The notes beneath the pieces were generated by a model. It was given only the letters and a program-made list of their open reading frames with translations. It searched no databases and was not told the origin of the DNA. Below are positions 44,295-52,469 of a stretch of 64,000 nt of DNA, in pieces. The translations under genes were made by a program, and so were the position numbers. Every line of letters begins with the position of its first letter. Position 1 is the first letter of the stretch. The stretch is from Methylocella silvestris (lineage in GTDB: Bacteria; Pseudomonadota; Alphaproteobacteria; Rhizobiales; Beijerinckiaceae), in NCBI RefSeq assembly GCF_002891535.1, contig NZ_PDZR01000013.1:40370-104369 (forward strand), given 5' to 3'.

Positions 44295-44495
44295 ATGTCC
44301 AAAACGCAGAACCCGGCCGCGTTGGCGACGCGGACCGGGCCCGAGAAAGTGTCCTTGCTTGGCGGCTGGAACAGTTTCGAAAATAGCCCTTCCGCCTCGG
44401 AATTGCAACAGCAATTCTTTGCCGCGCGGTTCCGTCTCGCTCCCGTGCGAGCCGCGTTGATCGCGGCGCTCGCCTTCGATGGGAGGCCGGCATGA
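44295..44495 (+). CDS. Small hypothetical element protein
   Basis: 66 residues beginning SKTQNPAALATRTGPE. No motif. It begins 3 bp after the AlpA stop and overlaps the next ATG by 4 bp, which supports translation as part of the operon. Confidence 0.55.
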   Translation: MSKTQNPAALATRTGPEKVSLLGGWNSFENSPSASELQQQFFAARFRLAPVRAALIAALAFDGRPA

Positions 44496-44782
44496 ACGTG
44501 CCCTTACCTCAGCTACCGCGCGATCCCGCCATGGTCGCGCGCGTCACACGCGCGCTGTATTTTGATGAGATCGCCAACCAGCTTGAACAGGCGCGCATGC
44601 AAATCGACATCGCGTTGATGTTCGCCGCCGCCGCCGACGCCTTTGGTTTGGGTTACGCCCTGAAGGGTGGCGTCGGTCATTTCAAGGCCGCGGTTCGGTT
44701 TGCAAATGATCTAACAGAGCTTGAGCGCGCCGCTGTTGCAGAACATGACGAACAGACCGACGTCGCGGAGGCCGCTGAATGA
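44492..44782 (+). CDS. Small hypothetical element protein
   Basis: 96 residues, helical, with an Ala-rich stretch (MQIDIALMFAAAADAFGLGY). No family recognised. Overlaps both neighbours by 4 bp, so it is part of the coupled string between AlpA and the VirE-type ATPase. Confidence 0.6.
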   Translation: MNVPLPQLPRDPAMVARVTRALYFDEIANQLEQARMQIDIALMFAAAADAFGLGYALKGGVGHFKAAVRFANDLTELERAAVAEHDEQTDVAEAAE

Positions 44783-45231
44783 CCATCCGACTATACAACT
44801 TTGTACCAGACCCCAAAGGTAAGCGGAATTCCAATGTTACAATCTACGACGCCGTCGTGCATCACGGATGTGAATACGTCCCTATTCTAAATGACATGGA
44901 CGGACGGCCTTTCGATCTCGATTCGCTAGTGCGGCCGACCATTTTCAAAATTTGGGACATCGAAGAGGGCAGCGAAGGATCGGCAGGTTTTGACAAGCCA
45001 TCCCTGACAAGGCTCATCGACTTATCGGCGCTCGTCACCATTCTCACGCGGACGTCCTCTGCGGGATACTGCGAGGCTGTGAGAGTCGCCAAGGAAAGCC
45101 GAATGCATTCGCTGATTATCGTATCGCGAGAGCATCGAGTACAGCGATGGATGCAAGTCGTTCAAGGGCGCCACGGAGAGGGCATTCGTATTGCACTGTG
45201 GACACACGGCGACTGCGGGTGGCTGCAATGA
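44779..45231 (+). CDS. Hypothetical element protein
   Basis: 150 residues, soluble. IYDAVVHHGCEYVPILNDMD and IIVSREHRVQRWMQVVQ are the most distinctive stretches; no known family. Coupled by 4-bp overlaps to the genes on both sides, so likely needed with the replication ATPase or as an accessory function of the element. Confidence 0.6.
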   Translation: MTIRLYNFVPDPKGKRNSNVTIYDAVVHHGCEYVPILNDMDGRPFDLDSLVRPTIFKIWDIEEGSEGSAGFDKPSLTRLIDLSALVTILTRTSSAGYCEAVRVAKESRMHSLIIVSREHRVQRWMQVVQGRHGEGIRIALWTHGDCGWLQ

Positions 45232-46463
45232 GGGCGGCCGCGCGCGAGTATCCTAACATCGCCGATGATGACTGGCTAGCTCAGGCGTGCCGCGATGAAA
45301 ACGGCAAGATCGTCCCGAACCTTGCCTCCGCGATGGCGGCGTTGCGCAACGCGCCGCAGATCGCGAATTGCTTTCAGTTGGATGAAATGCTGCGCGCGGC
45401 GGTGCTCGTCAGGTCTCTGCCTGCCCTCGGCGGCGCGGCGCCCGAAAACGATGAAGACACGTTCCCCAGGCCGGTGCGTGACGCAGACGTGTCGCAGGTG
45501 CAGGAATGGATGCAGCGGAGCGGCCTCCCAAAGATCGGAAAGGACACCGTTCATCAAGCGGTCGACCTCCGTGCGGAGGAATGCGCCTTCCATCCGGTGC
45601 GTGATTATTTGGCAGGCGCGATCTGGGACGGGCGCGCTCGCGTTGATAAGTGGCTATCGTATTATCTGGGCGTCGATCCCTCATCGTACATCGAGGGTAT
45701 AGGCCGGATGTTCCTTGTCGCGATGGTCGCCCGGATTTTTCAAGCCGGATGCAAGGCTGATTATATGGTCGTGCTCGAAGGGCCGCAGGGCGCGCGGAAG
45801 TCCAGCGCTTGCGCCATACTGGGCGGCGCGTGGTTTAGCGATAACCTTCCAGACATTACGGGCGGCAAGGATGTCGATCAGCACCTTCGCGGGAAATGGT
45901 TGATCGAGATCGCAGAAATGTCGGCGATGAGCCGTGCCGAAAGTGCGGCCCTGAAAGCGTTCATCAGCCGCCAGACGGAGCGCTACCGTCCGGCCTTCGG
46001 TCGGAAGGAAGTCGTCGAGCCGAGGCAATGTCTTTTCATCGGTTCTACAAACAAGGCGGCTTATCTCCGCGATGAAACCGGGGGCCGACGCTTCTGGCCG
46101 GTCAAAGTAGGAGCAATTGATACAGATGCACTGGCGCACGACCGTGACCAGCTCTTCGCCGAAGCCGTTCATCTTTACCGGGCCGGCGCGAAATGGTGGC
46201 CTGACGCGCAATTCGAGCTTGATCACATAAGGCCGCAACAGGAAGCCCGGTTCGAGACCGACGCCTGGGAGGAAATCATAGCGACATGGCTGCGCGATAA
46301 GCGAACAGTCCTGGTCGGCCAGGTTGCCAAAGAGGCGCTGGGACTGGAGACGCCCAGGATCGGCCGTGCGGACCAGAACCGAATAACCGCCATTCTTGAA
46401 CGGCTCCGGTGGTCACGCGGGCCAAAGGACTGGAAAGGAAATAGCCCTTGGATTGCGCCTTGA
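45228..46463 (+). CDS. VirE/VapE-family P-loop ATPase
   Basis: 411 residues from ATG 45228 (overlaps the previous stop). Walker A GPQGARKS (185-192), the conserved DNLPDITGGKDVDQHLRGKW, IAEMSAMSRAE, and FIGSTNKAAYLRDETGGRRF are typical of the VirE/VapE family, which acts as a helicase-like initiator in prophages and phage satellites. The N-terminus could hold a primase remnant but no zinc finger or TOPRIM is seen. It is the largest gene of the replication module. Confidence 0.88.
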   Translation: MRAAAREYPNIADDDWLAQACRDENGKIVPNLASAMAALRNAPQIANCFQLDEMLRAAVLVRSLPALGGAAPENDEDTFPRPVRDADVSQVQEWMQRSGLPKIGKDTVHQAVDLRAEECAFHPVRDYLAGAIWDGRARVDKWLSYYLGVDPSSYIEGIGRMFLVAMVARIFQAGCKADYMVVLEGPQGARKSSACAILGGAWFSDNLPDITGGKDVDQHLRGKWLIEIAEMSAMSRAESAALKAFISRQTERYRPAFGRKEVVEPRQCLFIGSTNKAAYLRDETGGRRFWPVKVGAIDTDALAHDRDQLFAEAVHLYRAGAKWWPDAQFELDHIRPQQEARFETDAWEEIIATWLRDKRTVLVGQVAKEALGLETPRIGRADQNRITAILERLRWSRGPKDWKGNSPWIAP

Positions 46464-46508
46464 AGGTGGCGCGAGTCTACTCACGCAAGTGAAAGGCCTG
46501 GTCCGCGC

Positions 46509-47324
46509 CTATATCAGTTCAAGGCCATATTTCTGCCCAGTCGCCAGCCCGAATGGATTAAATTTGATGCCTTTCAGCCGCCCTAATTTTTGCGCGAGCG
46601 GTTCCGCCCTGTAGAGCTTTTCGATCCTCTCATGAAGCCTTAAGTCCTTCATAAATCCTGCGGATGTCGCGAGTTCTTTAGACAGAATGCTTTCGTCATG
46701 ACCTCCTCTGAGGACAAGATCACCGCGTTCCGATTTGAACATGTTCTGCACGATGGTCGCAAAAAACTCCTCGAAATCCAGCCACGGGTCGCCGGTGGGA
46801 ACCTTCTTCCATAGTTCAGAGGTTTTCGGCCGCACCGCATGGGCCATCTCATGCACGAGCGAGGAATCGAGTTCGTTCTGCGGATCGATTTCCGTGCCGC
46901 CAGCCTTCAGCGGCTTGCAGCTGCTCGGATCGCGCGGATTAATCTTGACAGGGGGAAGTTTATCGTCGGGGTCTGTTTTCGATACATGGGCCTCATCAGC
47001 GAGGCAACTGCTCATATATCCACCCATCATGACCGCGTCGCGCGCTCCGATCGGCAGGATATAAAGAGGCTCGGGAAGCCTCATCGCCGCGCCAAGGATG
47101 ACTGCTCCAACCCTTGATTTTGCAATACGCATCACAGCTTTGAGGATCTCGCCTTCATACTTGTCGACCTTTGGCCCGGAAGCCGGCGCGCGCTCAATTT
47201 TGTTGAAGTCAGCCGGTCGGATCGTATCAGGATTAACCGCCCTTTCGTTCAGATACCATTCGTATAGAAGATCGTCGCGGTCATTTCCGCTGATGATAAG
47301 ATTCAAGGCTTCCAGCTTAATCAT
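46509..47324 (-). CDS. HExxH zinc metalloprotease-like cargo protein
   Basis: 271 residues from ATG 47324, minus strand against its neighbours. VHEMAH (His158, Glu159, His162) is a zinc-peptidase motif. EEFFATIVQNMF begins 22 residues later, with an acidic residue that could serve as third ligand (gluzincin pattern). The layout is like the M91/NleD-type effector peptidases and RHS-type toxin domains. There is no signal peptide. Also possible is an intracellular toxin without an evident immunity gene. An upstream extension to 47552 lacks homology. Confidence 0.65.
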   Translation of the reverse strand: MIKLEALNLIISGNDRDDLLYEWYLNERAVNPDTIRPADFNKIERAPASGPKVDKYEGEILKAVMRIAKSRVGAVILGAAMRLPEPLYILPIGARDAVMMGGYMSSCLADEAHVSKTDPDDKLPPVKINPRDPSSCKPLKAGGTEIDPQNELDSSLVHEMAHAVRPKTSELWKKVPTGDPWLDFEEFFATIVQNMFKSERGDLVLRGGHDESILSKELATSAGFMKDLRLHERIEKLYRAEPLAQKLGRLKGIKFNPFGLATGQKYGLELI

Positions 47325-47810
47325 GATCACAGCTCGCCAGCACGCGTAGACCGGCGATAGTACTTGCGGGGCAATCGGCCGCGATGTGCTTCTGCGCACC
47401 GCTTGTGAGACTAGCAGCCATCCTCGCCAAAATTGCACTGAGACATCGTGAGGGGAAGCGCATGCGGTGCAAGTTGTCCCGCATCGTGAAACATACCGAC
47501 CAGTCAAGCGGGCCGTCCGCACCCCTAGACCACGGATTACCACGGACGACACGGACGACTTTTCATAAGAGTCCTATATGCGCGCGCGCAGGGGTCTATA
47601 GGAAAGTCATCCGTGGTCATCCGTTGTCCGTGGTTTTGAGGGCAAAATGGACAGGCAACCACCTCAACAAAAATCGCCGATTTTTTCTGTCCGCTGCCGC
47701 CGCAAACCACCCGGCCATGAGATAACCTATCTCATGCCGCGCCATTGTTAATCAATGAGATAGAATGAGATTATTGCCATCATGCTCGTTCCGGGCAATA
47801 ATAGGGCAAC
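47325..47810. other. Gene-free region with large imperfect inverted repeat
   Basis: 486 bp between the metalloprotease start and the terminase small subunit. Its right half is AT-richer and holds the promoter for the terminase genes, presumably. The centre contains the repeated CACGGA-type units listed separately. Confidence 0.5.
47530..47637. repeat. Inverted array of CACGGAYnAC units, possible replication origin
   Basis: Three related units occur in the left arm (47530-47560): CCACGGATTAC, CACGGACGAC, ACGGACGAC. Three more lie on the opposite strand in the right arm (47604-47637). The arms are joined by a loop with GTCCTATA/TCTATAGGA and an alternating GCGCGCGC. The whole can form a long imperfect hairpin. 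Repeated short units in opposite orientation near a VirE-type ATPase gene suggest an initiator-binding origin or a packaging site. Confidence 0.55.
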
Positions 47811-48272
47811 ATGATATCCGGGAACATCATCGCCACTATGGAAACAGTGAGCCAACCGAAAGCCATCGAAAAGCCTGTGGCCGCCAACGTAGCGGCGCCG
47901 AGCCGGAAGCGTTCGGCGTCAGCTGTGACTAATGGATCGAAGGCCTTCATCCAGGGAGACGGCAACAGCCCGTGGTATCGGCGCTTCAAGGATCTGCTCG
48001 CTTTGCACGTCGATGATCTCGGCGGTGAGCCCGCTATGTCCGAAGCGCAGATGAGCCTTTGCCGGAGAGCCGCGACTCTGGAGGTCGAGCTCGAACGCAT
48101 CGAGGGGCAATTGAGCCTTGGCAAAGACGCCGATCTAGACGCCTACAATCGCCACGCCGGCGGGCTGCGTCGCATCCTCGAAAGTCTGGGCATCGAACGC
48201 CGCAAGCGCGATATCACCCCCAGCTTACTCGCCCAGCACTTCTCCCGGCCCCCCGCAAAGGACATCGAATAA
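47811..48272 (+). CDS. Probable terminase small subunit-like protein
   Basis: 153 residues (ATG 47838 is an alternative start). After an unstructured N-terminus, KAFIQGDGNSPWYRRFKDLL and LCRRAATLEVELERIEGQLS form a helical DNA-binding-type protein; GGLRRILESLGIERRKRD matches small proteins encoded before terminases in alphaproteobacterial prophages. Stop TAA overlaps the terL ATG. Confidence 0.6.
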   Translation: MISGNIIATMETVSQPKAIEKPVAANVAAPSRKRSASAVTNGSKAFIQGDGNSPWYRRFKDLLALHVDDLGGEPAMSEAQMSLCRRAATLEVELERIEGQLSLGKDADLDAYNRHAGGLRRILESLGIERRKRDITPSLLAQHFSRPPAKDIE

Positions 48273-49780
48273 TGCGCGCGCTCATCACCATGCGCCAGGC
48301 GCTCGCACGCCCGGACTACTTCGGCGGCGATGACATGCTTGGCGCCGACTCCTGGGCAGCGTGGCGGGTGATCCTCATCGCGGCGATGGGCGAAGACCTG
48401 ACGCCAGAGGAGCGTACCATCTATCGCGACCTGACAGGGCTCGATAAAGAGCCAGGGAAGCCCGTACGCGAGCTTTGGTGCGCGATCGGTAGGCGCGGCG
48501 GCAAGAGTCGCGCCATCGCCGTTGTAGCGGCTTACCTGAGCGCCTGCGTCGACTATCGGCATGTGCTGGCGCCCGGACAGAAGGGCCTCGTGCCGATCAT
48601 GGCGGCGTCGCGCGACCAGGCCGCGGAAATCTTCAACTACTGCATGGGCATCTTTCAGAACTGCTCCGGCTTGACGGAAATGCTGGAGTCGGTGACGGCC
48701 GACGCCATATCGTTGAAGAGCCGCGTCGAGATTCAGGTCCGCACAGCGTCGTACAAGCGAGCGCGCGGATTTACGGCCGTTGGCGCCATCGGCGATGAGG
48801 TTGCGTTCTGGATGGCAGAGAACAGCGCGAACCCGGACCTTGAAATCGTTCGCGCCCTGCGCCCCAGTCTGATGACGACCGGCGGCCCGTTGATCATGAT
48901 TTCGAGCCCCTATGCCCGTCGTGGCCAATTGTTCGAGACATGGCGACGCTCCTACGGCAACAACGACCGCCCGCACGTGCTTGTGGTTCAGGCGTCGTCC
49001 AAGACGATGAATCCGAGCCTGCCGCAGACCGACATTGACACGGCCTATGAGGAAGATCCGGAGGCGGCGGCTGCGGAATATGGCGCGCAGTTCCGAAGCG
49101 ACATCGCAGCGTACATCGATCGGGACGTCGTGAATTCGGCGATCATGCTTGGAATGCGCGAGCTGCCGCCGCAACGGAGCATGGCTTATCGCGGCTTCTG
49201 CGATCCGGCCGGCGGCTCTGGTTCTGACGCCATGACAATGGCCATCGGACATCGGGAAGGCGATGTTTGCTTTCTCGATCATCTGGCGGTCGTACAGCCT
49301 CCGTTCAGCCCCGAAAGCGTCGTCGGCGAGTTCGCTCAAGCGTGCGGGCGCTATGGCGTCCGGTCTCTTCGCGGCGACAAGTGGGGCGGAGCGTTCGTCG
49401 TTGAGGCGTTCCAATCGCACGGCGTGTCCTATGAGCCGTCAGCGCTGCCGAAATCCGACATCTATCGCGACCTGTTGCCCTTGCTGAACAGCGGCAGGGC
49501 GAAGCTGTTGGACGATACCAAGCTCATTGCGCAGCTCTGCAGCCTGGAGCGGAGGACAGCTCGCGGCGGCCGAGATTCGATTGATCATCCGCCTGGCCAG
49601 CATGACGACGCCTGCAATGCAGCGGCCGGTGTTCTTGTCGACCTGGCCGACCTTGAGGGGCAAAGCGTCACGACGGTCCTGACCCACATCCGCGCCTATT
49701 CGGGTTACGAGCCAACACCCGCGGAGATTACACATATCAGAAACTCGTGCGCGGCGCTGGACGCTGCGTTACGACAATAA
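48272..49780 (+). CDS. Terminase large subunit
   Basis: 502 residues from ATG 48272. ATPase domain with Walker A GRRGGKS (73-79) and Walker B VGAIGDEVAFW. Motif III and coupling are in LIMISSPYARRGQLFETWRR. The nuclease domain has FCDPAGGSGSDAMTMAIGHR and the metal-site HDDACNAAAGVL near the C-terminus. It is the DNA-packaging motor, which needs a portal protein; none is encoded in the element. An upstream reading from 48059 is in the wrong part of the small-subunit gene. Confidence 0.9.
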   Translation: MRALITMRQALARPDYFGGDDMLGADSWAAWRVILIAAMGEDLTPEERTIYRDLTGLDKEPGKPVRELWCAIGRRGGKSRAIAVVAAYLSACVDYRHVLAPGQKGLVPIMAASRDQAAEIFNYCMGIFQNCSGLTEMLESVTADAISLKSRVEIQVRTASYKRARGFTAVGAIGDEVAFWMAENSANPDLEIVRALRPSLMTTGGPLIMISSPYARRGQLFETWRRSYGNNDRPHVLVVQASSKTMNPSLPQTDIDTAYEEDPEAAAAEYGAQFRSDIAAYIDRDVVNSAIMLGMRELPPQRSMAYRGFCDPAGGSGSDAMTMAIGHREGDVCFLDHLAVVQPPFSPESVVGEFAQACGRYGVRSLRGDKWGGAFVVEAFQSHGVSYEPSALPKSDIYRDLLPLLNSGRAKLLDDTKLIAQLCSLERRTARGGRDSIDHPPGQHDDACNAAAGVLVDLADLEGQSVTTVLTHIRAYSGYEPTPAEITHIRNSCAALDAALRQ

Positions 49781-49808
49781 ACATACACCATATCAGAGAG
49801 GAAATACA

Positions 49809-50024
49809 ATGGTTTACACGGTAGACGGAATTAAATGCAAGTGTTCGCACGGCGGGATCTGCCGCTGCGGAGGGCACGGAACCTATGAAGCCGCGATGCG
49901 CGATGAGCGCGCCAAAGCCAATCGCAAAAAGAAGATCGTTGACGCGGATAAGGGGCCGATGACCGCCGCAAAATATCAAGCCCTTATTGTCGCCAGGCGG
50001 GCGGAGCTCGCGGATGAAAGATGA
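49809..50024 (+). CDS. Small Cys-rich hypothetical protein
   Basis: 71 residues with a Cys cluster near the N-terminus (CKCSHGGICRCGGHG) that may bind zinc. The C-terminal half is basic. GAGAGG upstream supports the start. Function unknown; in the late-like region after terminase. Confidence 0.55.
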   Translation: MVYTVDGIKCKCSHGGICRCGGHGTYEAAMRDERAKANRKKKIVDADKGPMTAAKYQALIVARRAELADER

Positions 50025-50220
50025 GTTCATCATCCTCATCGCCCCACGCGCATTCGATACAGAAGATGCGCTGAAGACCATCCGCACGGCAGACGGTTTG
50101 CGGACTTGGGAGCGGTGTCCCGAAGAAGGGCAAGAAGCCTTTAAGGCCAGAGTAGCCGAGTCCGCAACGGGTGGTCATTGCCCGGTCGTTTGGTTGGATG
50201 AGACAGATCTCGAACTTTGA
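50014..50220 (+). CDS. Small hypothetical element protein
   Basis: 68 residues from ATG 50014, overlapping the previous gene by 11 bp. KDEFIILIAPRAFDTEDALK and HCPVVWLDETDLEL look like a compact alpha/beta protein. No family recognised. Confidence 0.5.
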   Translation: MKDEFIILIAPRAFDTEDALKTIRTADGLRTWERCPEEGQEAFKARVAESATGGHCPVVWLDETDLEL

Positions 50221-50243
50221 ATTGAAGACAAGGAGAAACAGAA

Positions 50244-50978
50244 TTGCTGAACGTTGTCAGGAAATTTGACCCGCCGGCCGCCGCGATCGACGGCCGCGCA
50301 AAACTTGCCGAAGCGATCGACCGTCATCAGGCTGCGGCAGCGAAGGTTGCAGAGGCGGCCGTGGTTGTTGATGGCGCGCGGAAGTTCTTGCGCGAAGTCG
50401 AAGGATCGCTGGCGCAATTCGCTGATATCGATGCGCGTATCGCGGGCGAGCGAACGTCGAACATTCGCGACGCCATCTGCGGCGGAATGGCTCCGACGCT
50501 TGAGCTCTCTGATGATCTTCGCAGCGCCACCGTCGCCAAGGCAGAGGCCGCTAATCGGCTGGAGGCTGCCCGGCAAGCTTCTGCGGCGCTGGCATCCGAA
50601 CATGCCGCCTGTGTGCTCGACGAAAACGAGGCCAAGCGCGCGGTGGACGCCTGTCTTTTCGACGTTGTAGCCGACGAAGCGGATTCGCTCGCGGCGGAAC
50701 TTTTGGCTGCGGAGGCTGAGGCGACAGAAATCCGGACGCGCCTTCACGCGCTGGGATCTGTCGCTGTGCGAAACAGCTCCGGCGTCGCCCGGCCTTTCCC
50801 GCTAAGCCCGTTTCAGCTTTCCGCATTGATCGAGCATCGCAAGGGCAGTGATTGCGAGCTCCGCAATACTCTCGCTTGGCGTCGTACTCAAGAGCATGCT
50901 CTCGCCTGGCGTTCGTACGTCGGTGCCTTGGCGCATGACGCCGCGGCTATGCCGGTTTTCGAGGGAGAGAACCAGTGA
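50244..50978 (+). CDS. Coiled-coil hypothetical protein
   Basis: 244 residues from TTG 50244, supported by AAGGAG 15 bp upstream. Mostly helical and Ala/Glu-rich (AEAIDRHQAAAAKVAEAAVV; LAAELLAAEAEATEIRTRL), so probably a coiled coil. It could be a scaffold or structural protein, but no phage family is recognised. The stop overlaps the next start (GTGA). Confidence 0.55.
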   Translation: MLNVVRKFDPPAAAIDGRAKLAEAIDRHQAAAAKVAEAAVVVDGARKFLREVEGSLAQFADIDARIAGERTSNIRDAICGGMAPTLELSDDLRSATVAKAEAANRLEAARQASAALASEHAACVLDENEAKRAVDACLFDVVADEADSLAAELLAAEAEATEIRTRLHALGSVAVRNSSGVARPFPLSPFQLSALIEHRKGSDCELRNTLAWRRTQEHALAWRSYVGALAHDAAAMPVFEGENQ

Positions 50979-51352
50979 CTCTCTTATCGGCAGGCCCCTT
51001 GCCGCCGCTGGCCACGACTCAATCTCTAGCCGCGTCAGGGACGCCTGGAGCGGCGGTTATTAACGCGAGCGCTGTGACGGTAATCACGAATGCGTCCGGC
51101 CAGTCTGTGACGCTCCCTGACGCCGTGCAGGGAATGGTCTGCTCGGAATCTCCGCACAATACCGCATTTAATGTGGTCGGCTGCGACAAGCGCATCGTCA
51201 TCGTCACGAATGCGGGCGCCGCGTATGGCGTCGGCGTGCTTCCGGCCGGATCTGACGCCGCGCCACTTATTGGCGTCGTGCCACCGCTGAGCTCGGTTCG
51301 CTTTACGTGTGTTTCGTCCGGCTCATGGCTATCGGAGCCAGTGCTTTCATGA
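50975..51352 (+). CDS. Hypothetical phage-like beta-rich protein
   Basis: 125 residues from GTG 50975 with GAGGGAGAG upstream. Repetitive beta-strand type: INASAVTVITNASGQSVTLP, then KRIVIVTNAGAAYGVGVLPA and VPPLSSVRFTCVSSGSWL. It resembles decoration or tail-spike-like domains in composition only. No assigned function. Confidence 0.5.
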   Translation: MTLLSAGPLPPLATTQSLAASGTPGAAVINASAVTVITNASGQSVTLPDAVQGMVCSESPHNTAFNVVGCDKRIVIVTNAGAAYGVGVLPAGSDAAPLIGVVPPLSSVRFTCVSSGSWLSEPVLS

Positions 51353-51660
51353 ATTCGAATTCTGCTCCCCGTTTCTCCTTGTCTGGGGAGTGGATAGCCT
51401 GGGTCGTGCGGGATCAACGCCGCCCACAGACAGGCGAGGGGCGGCGCTGGTTGGGTTTCTCGAATAGGCTCCCAGATCATCGCCGTCCGCTCTTTCCCGA
51501 GGTTCGGTCGTGGGTCTCCTTGCAGGGCGCATCCGCTCGGCCGGGGGTGCGAACAAACCGGCCATCGGCGGCCCTGCCTTGGTTGCCTCTTGGCTCCATT
51601 GGCCACGGCGGGGGCGCCTTCTTTTGTTTTCCGCGACCGTCTCGCGCGAAGGGTTAGGGT
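51353..51660. other. Short gene-free gap in late region
   Basis: 308 bp without a convincing gene. Frames on both strands here are proline/arginine-rich and lack ribosome binding sites. Deletion of virion genes at this point is conceivable, since head genes are missing from the region. Confidence 0.35.
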
Positions 51661-52182
51661 ATGGTCAAGATTAGCGTAACGAGCAGCATCGATCATACTG
51701 GCGATCTAATGCGCGCCATTAAGGCGTTGACGAAGAACGTCGTCATGGTTGGCGTTCCGGCCGCAAACGCCGATCGCGAAAGCACTGGCGGCAAGCCGGG
51801 CGCCAATAACGCCCAAATCGGCTACATCATGGAGACCGGATCGCCGACCAAGAATATCCCGGCCAGGCCGTTTCTTGTTCCCGGCGTCCAGTCGATCAAG
51901 GGCGAGATCGTAAAGAGTATGCGGAAATCTGGCATGGCGGCTTTGGGCGGCAATGTTGAGCAGGTTGAGAAGGAAATGCACGCGATCGGGCTCAAGGCGC
52001 AAGTGGCTGTTCAAATTAAGCTTAGCGAAGGTCCCTTTACGCCGCTGTCACCGAAAACTGTCTACGCGAGGAAACATCGCAAAGAAGCGCCGCGTGATAG
52101 CGATCAACCGCTGATCGACACCGGCCAGCTTCGCGCGGCAATCAAATACGTCATCATGAAAAGCAAGGACGTGAAGAAATGA
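51661..52182 (+). CDS. HK97 gp10-like virion protein
   Basis: 173 residues. The N-terminus opens KISVTSSIDHTGDLMRAIKA, then VVMVGVPA. The centre NNAQIGYIMETGSPTKNIPA, then RPFLVPGV, and the closing PLIDTGQLRAAIKYVI are typical of the gp10-like neck/tail-completion family of siphophages. It is one of the few structural genes left in the element. The stop overlaps the next ATG. Confidence 0.8.
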   Translation: MVKISVTSSIDHTGDLMRAIKALTKNVVMVGVPAANADRESTGGKPGANNAQIGYIMETGSPTKNIPARPFLVPGVQSIKGEIVKSMRKSGMAALGGNVEQVEKEMHAIGLKAQVAVQIKLSEGPFTPLSPKTVYARKHRKEAPRDSDQPLIDTGQLRAAIKYVIMKSKDVKK

Positions 52183-52469
52183 ACATTCCCGGCGTCGATC
52201 CGATTCTGAGCAGCATCCAGGAGGATGTCGTCGCGCTGTGCGATTCGATGTTTTCCTATGATGTAGAGAACGGCGTCGACCGACGCGCTACATGCCAACA
52301 GGCAGTCATCAGATCAGTCGAGGCCAGGGCGAAAGACACGTTTCGCGCTGCCGGTTTGCCGCGTCAACAGCGCAAGCGGATGGTCCAAGAAATTACAGAC
52401 ACAGCGCGCAAAACCTTCGATCGCCGCTGGGCGGAATTGATCGCCGCGCAGAAGCAGGGAAACGCATAA
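52179..52469 (+). CDS. Hypothetical protein between gp10-like and tape measure
   Basis: 96 residues, helical. DPILSSIQEDVVALCDSMF and ITDTARKTFDRRWAELIAAQ are its distinctive segments. The position before the tape-measure gene corresponds to tail assembly chaperones in some phages, but no sequence signature is seen. Confidence 0.5.
   Translation: MNIPGVDPILSSIQEDVVALCDSMFSYDVENGVDRRATCQQAVIRSVEARAKDTFRAAGLPRQQRKRMVQEITDTARKTFDRRWAELIAAQKQGNA

Noticed and set aside
48143..49420. Long minus-strand frame over the large terminase gene
   Set aside because: Antisense of terL; no motifs, while the plus strand has clear ATPase and nuclease segments.
51307..51657. Open frames on both strands in the late-region gap
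   Set aside because: No ribosome binding site and Pro/Arg/Ser-rich translation without motif; they look like chance frames.
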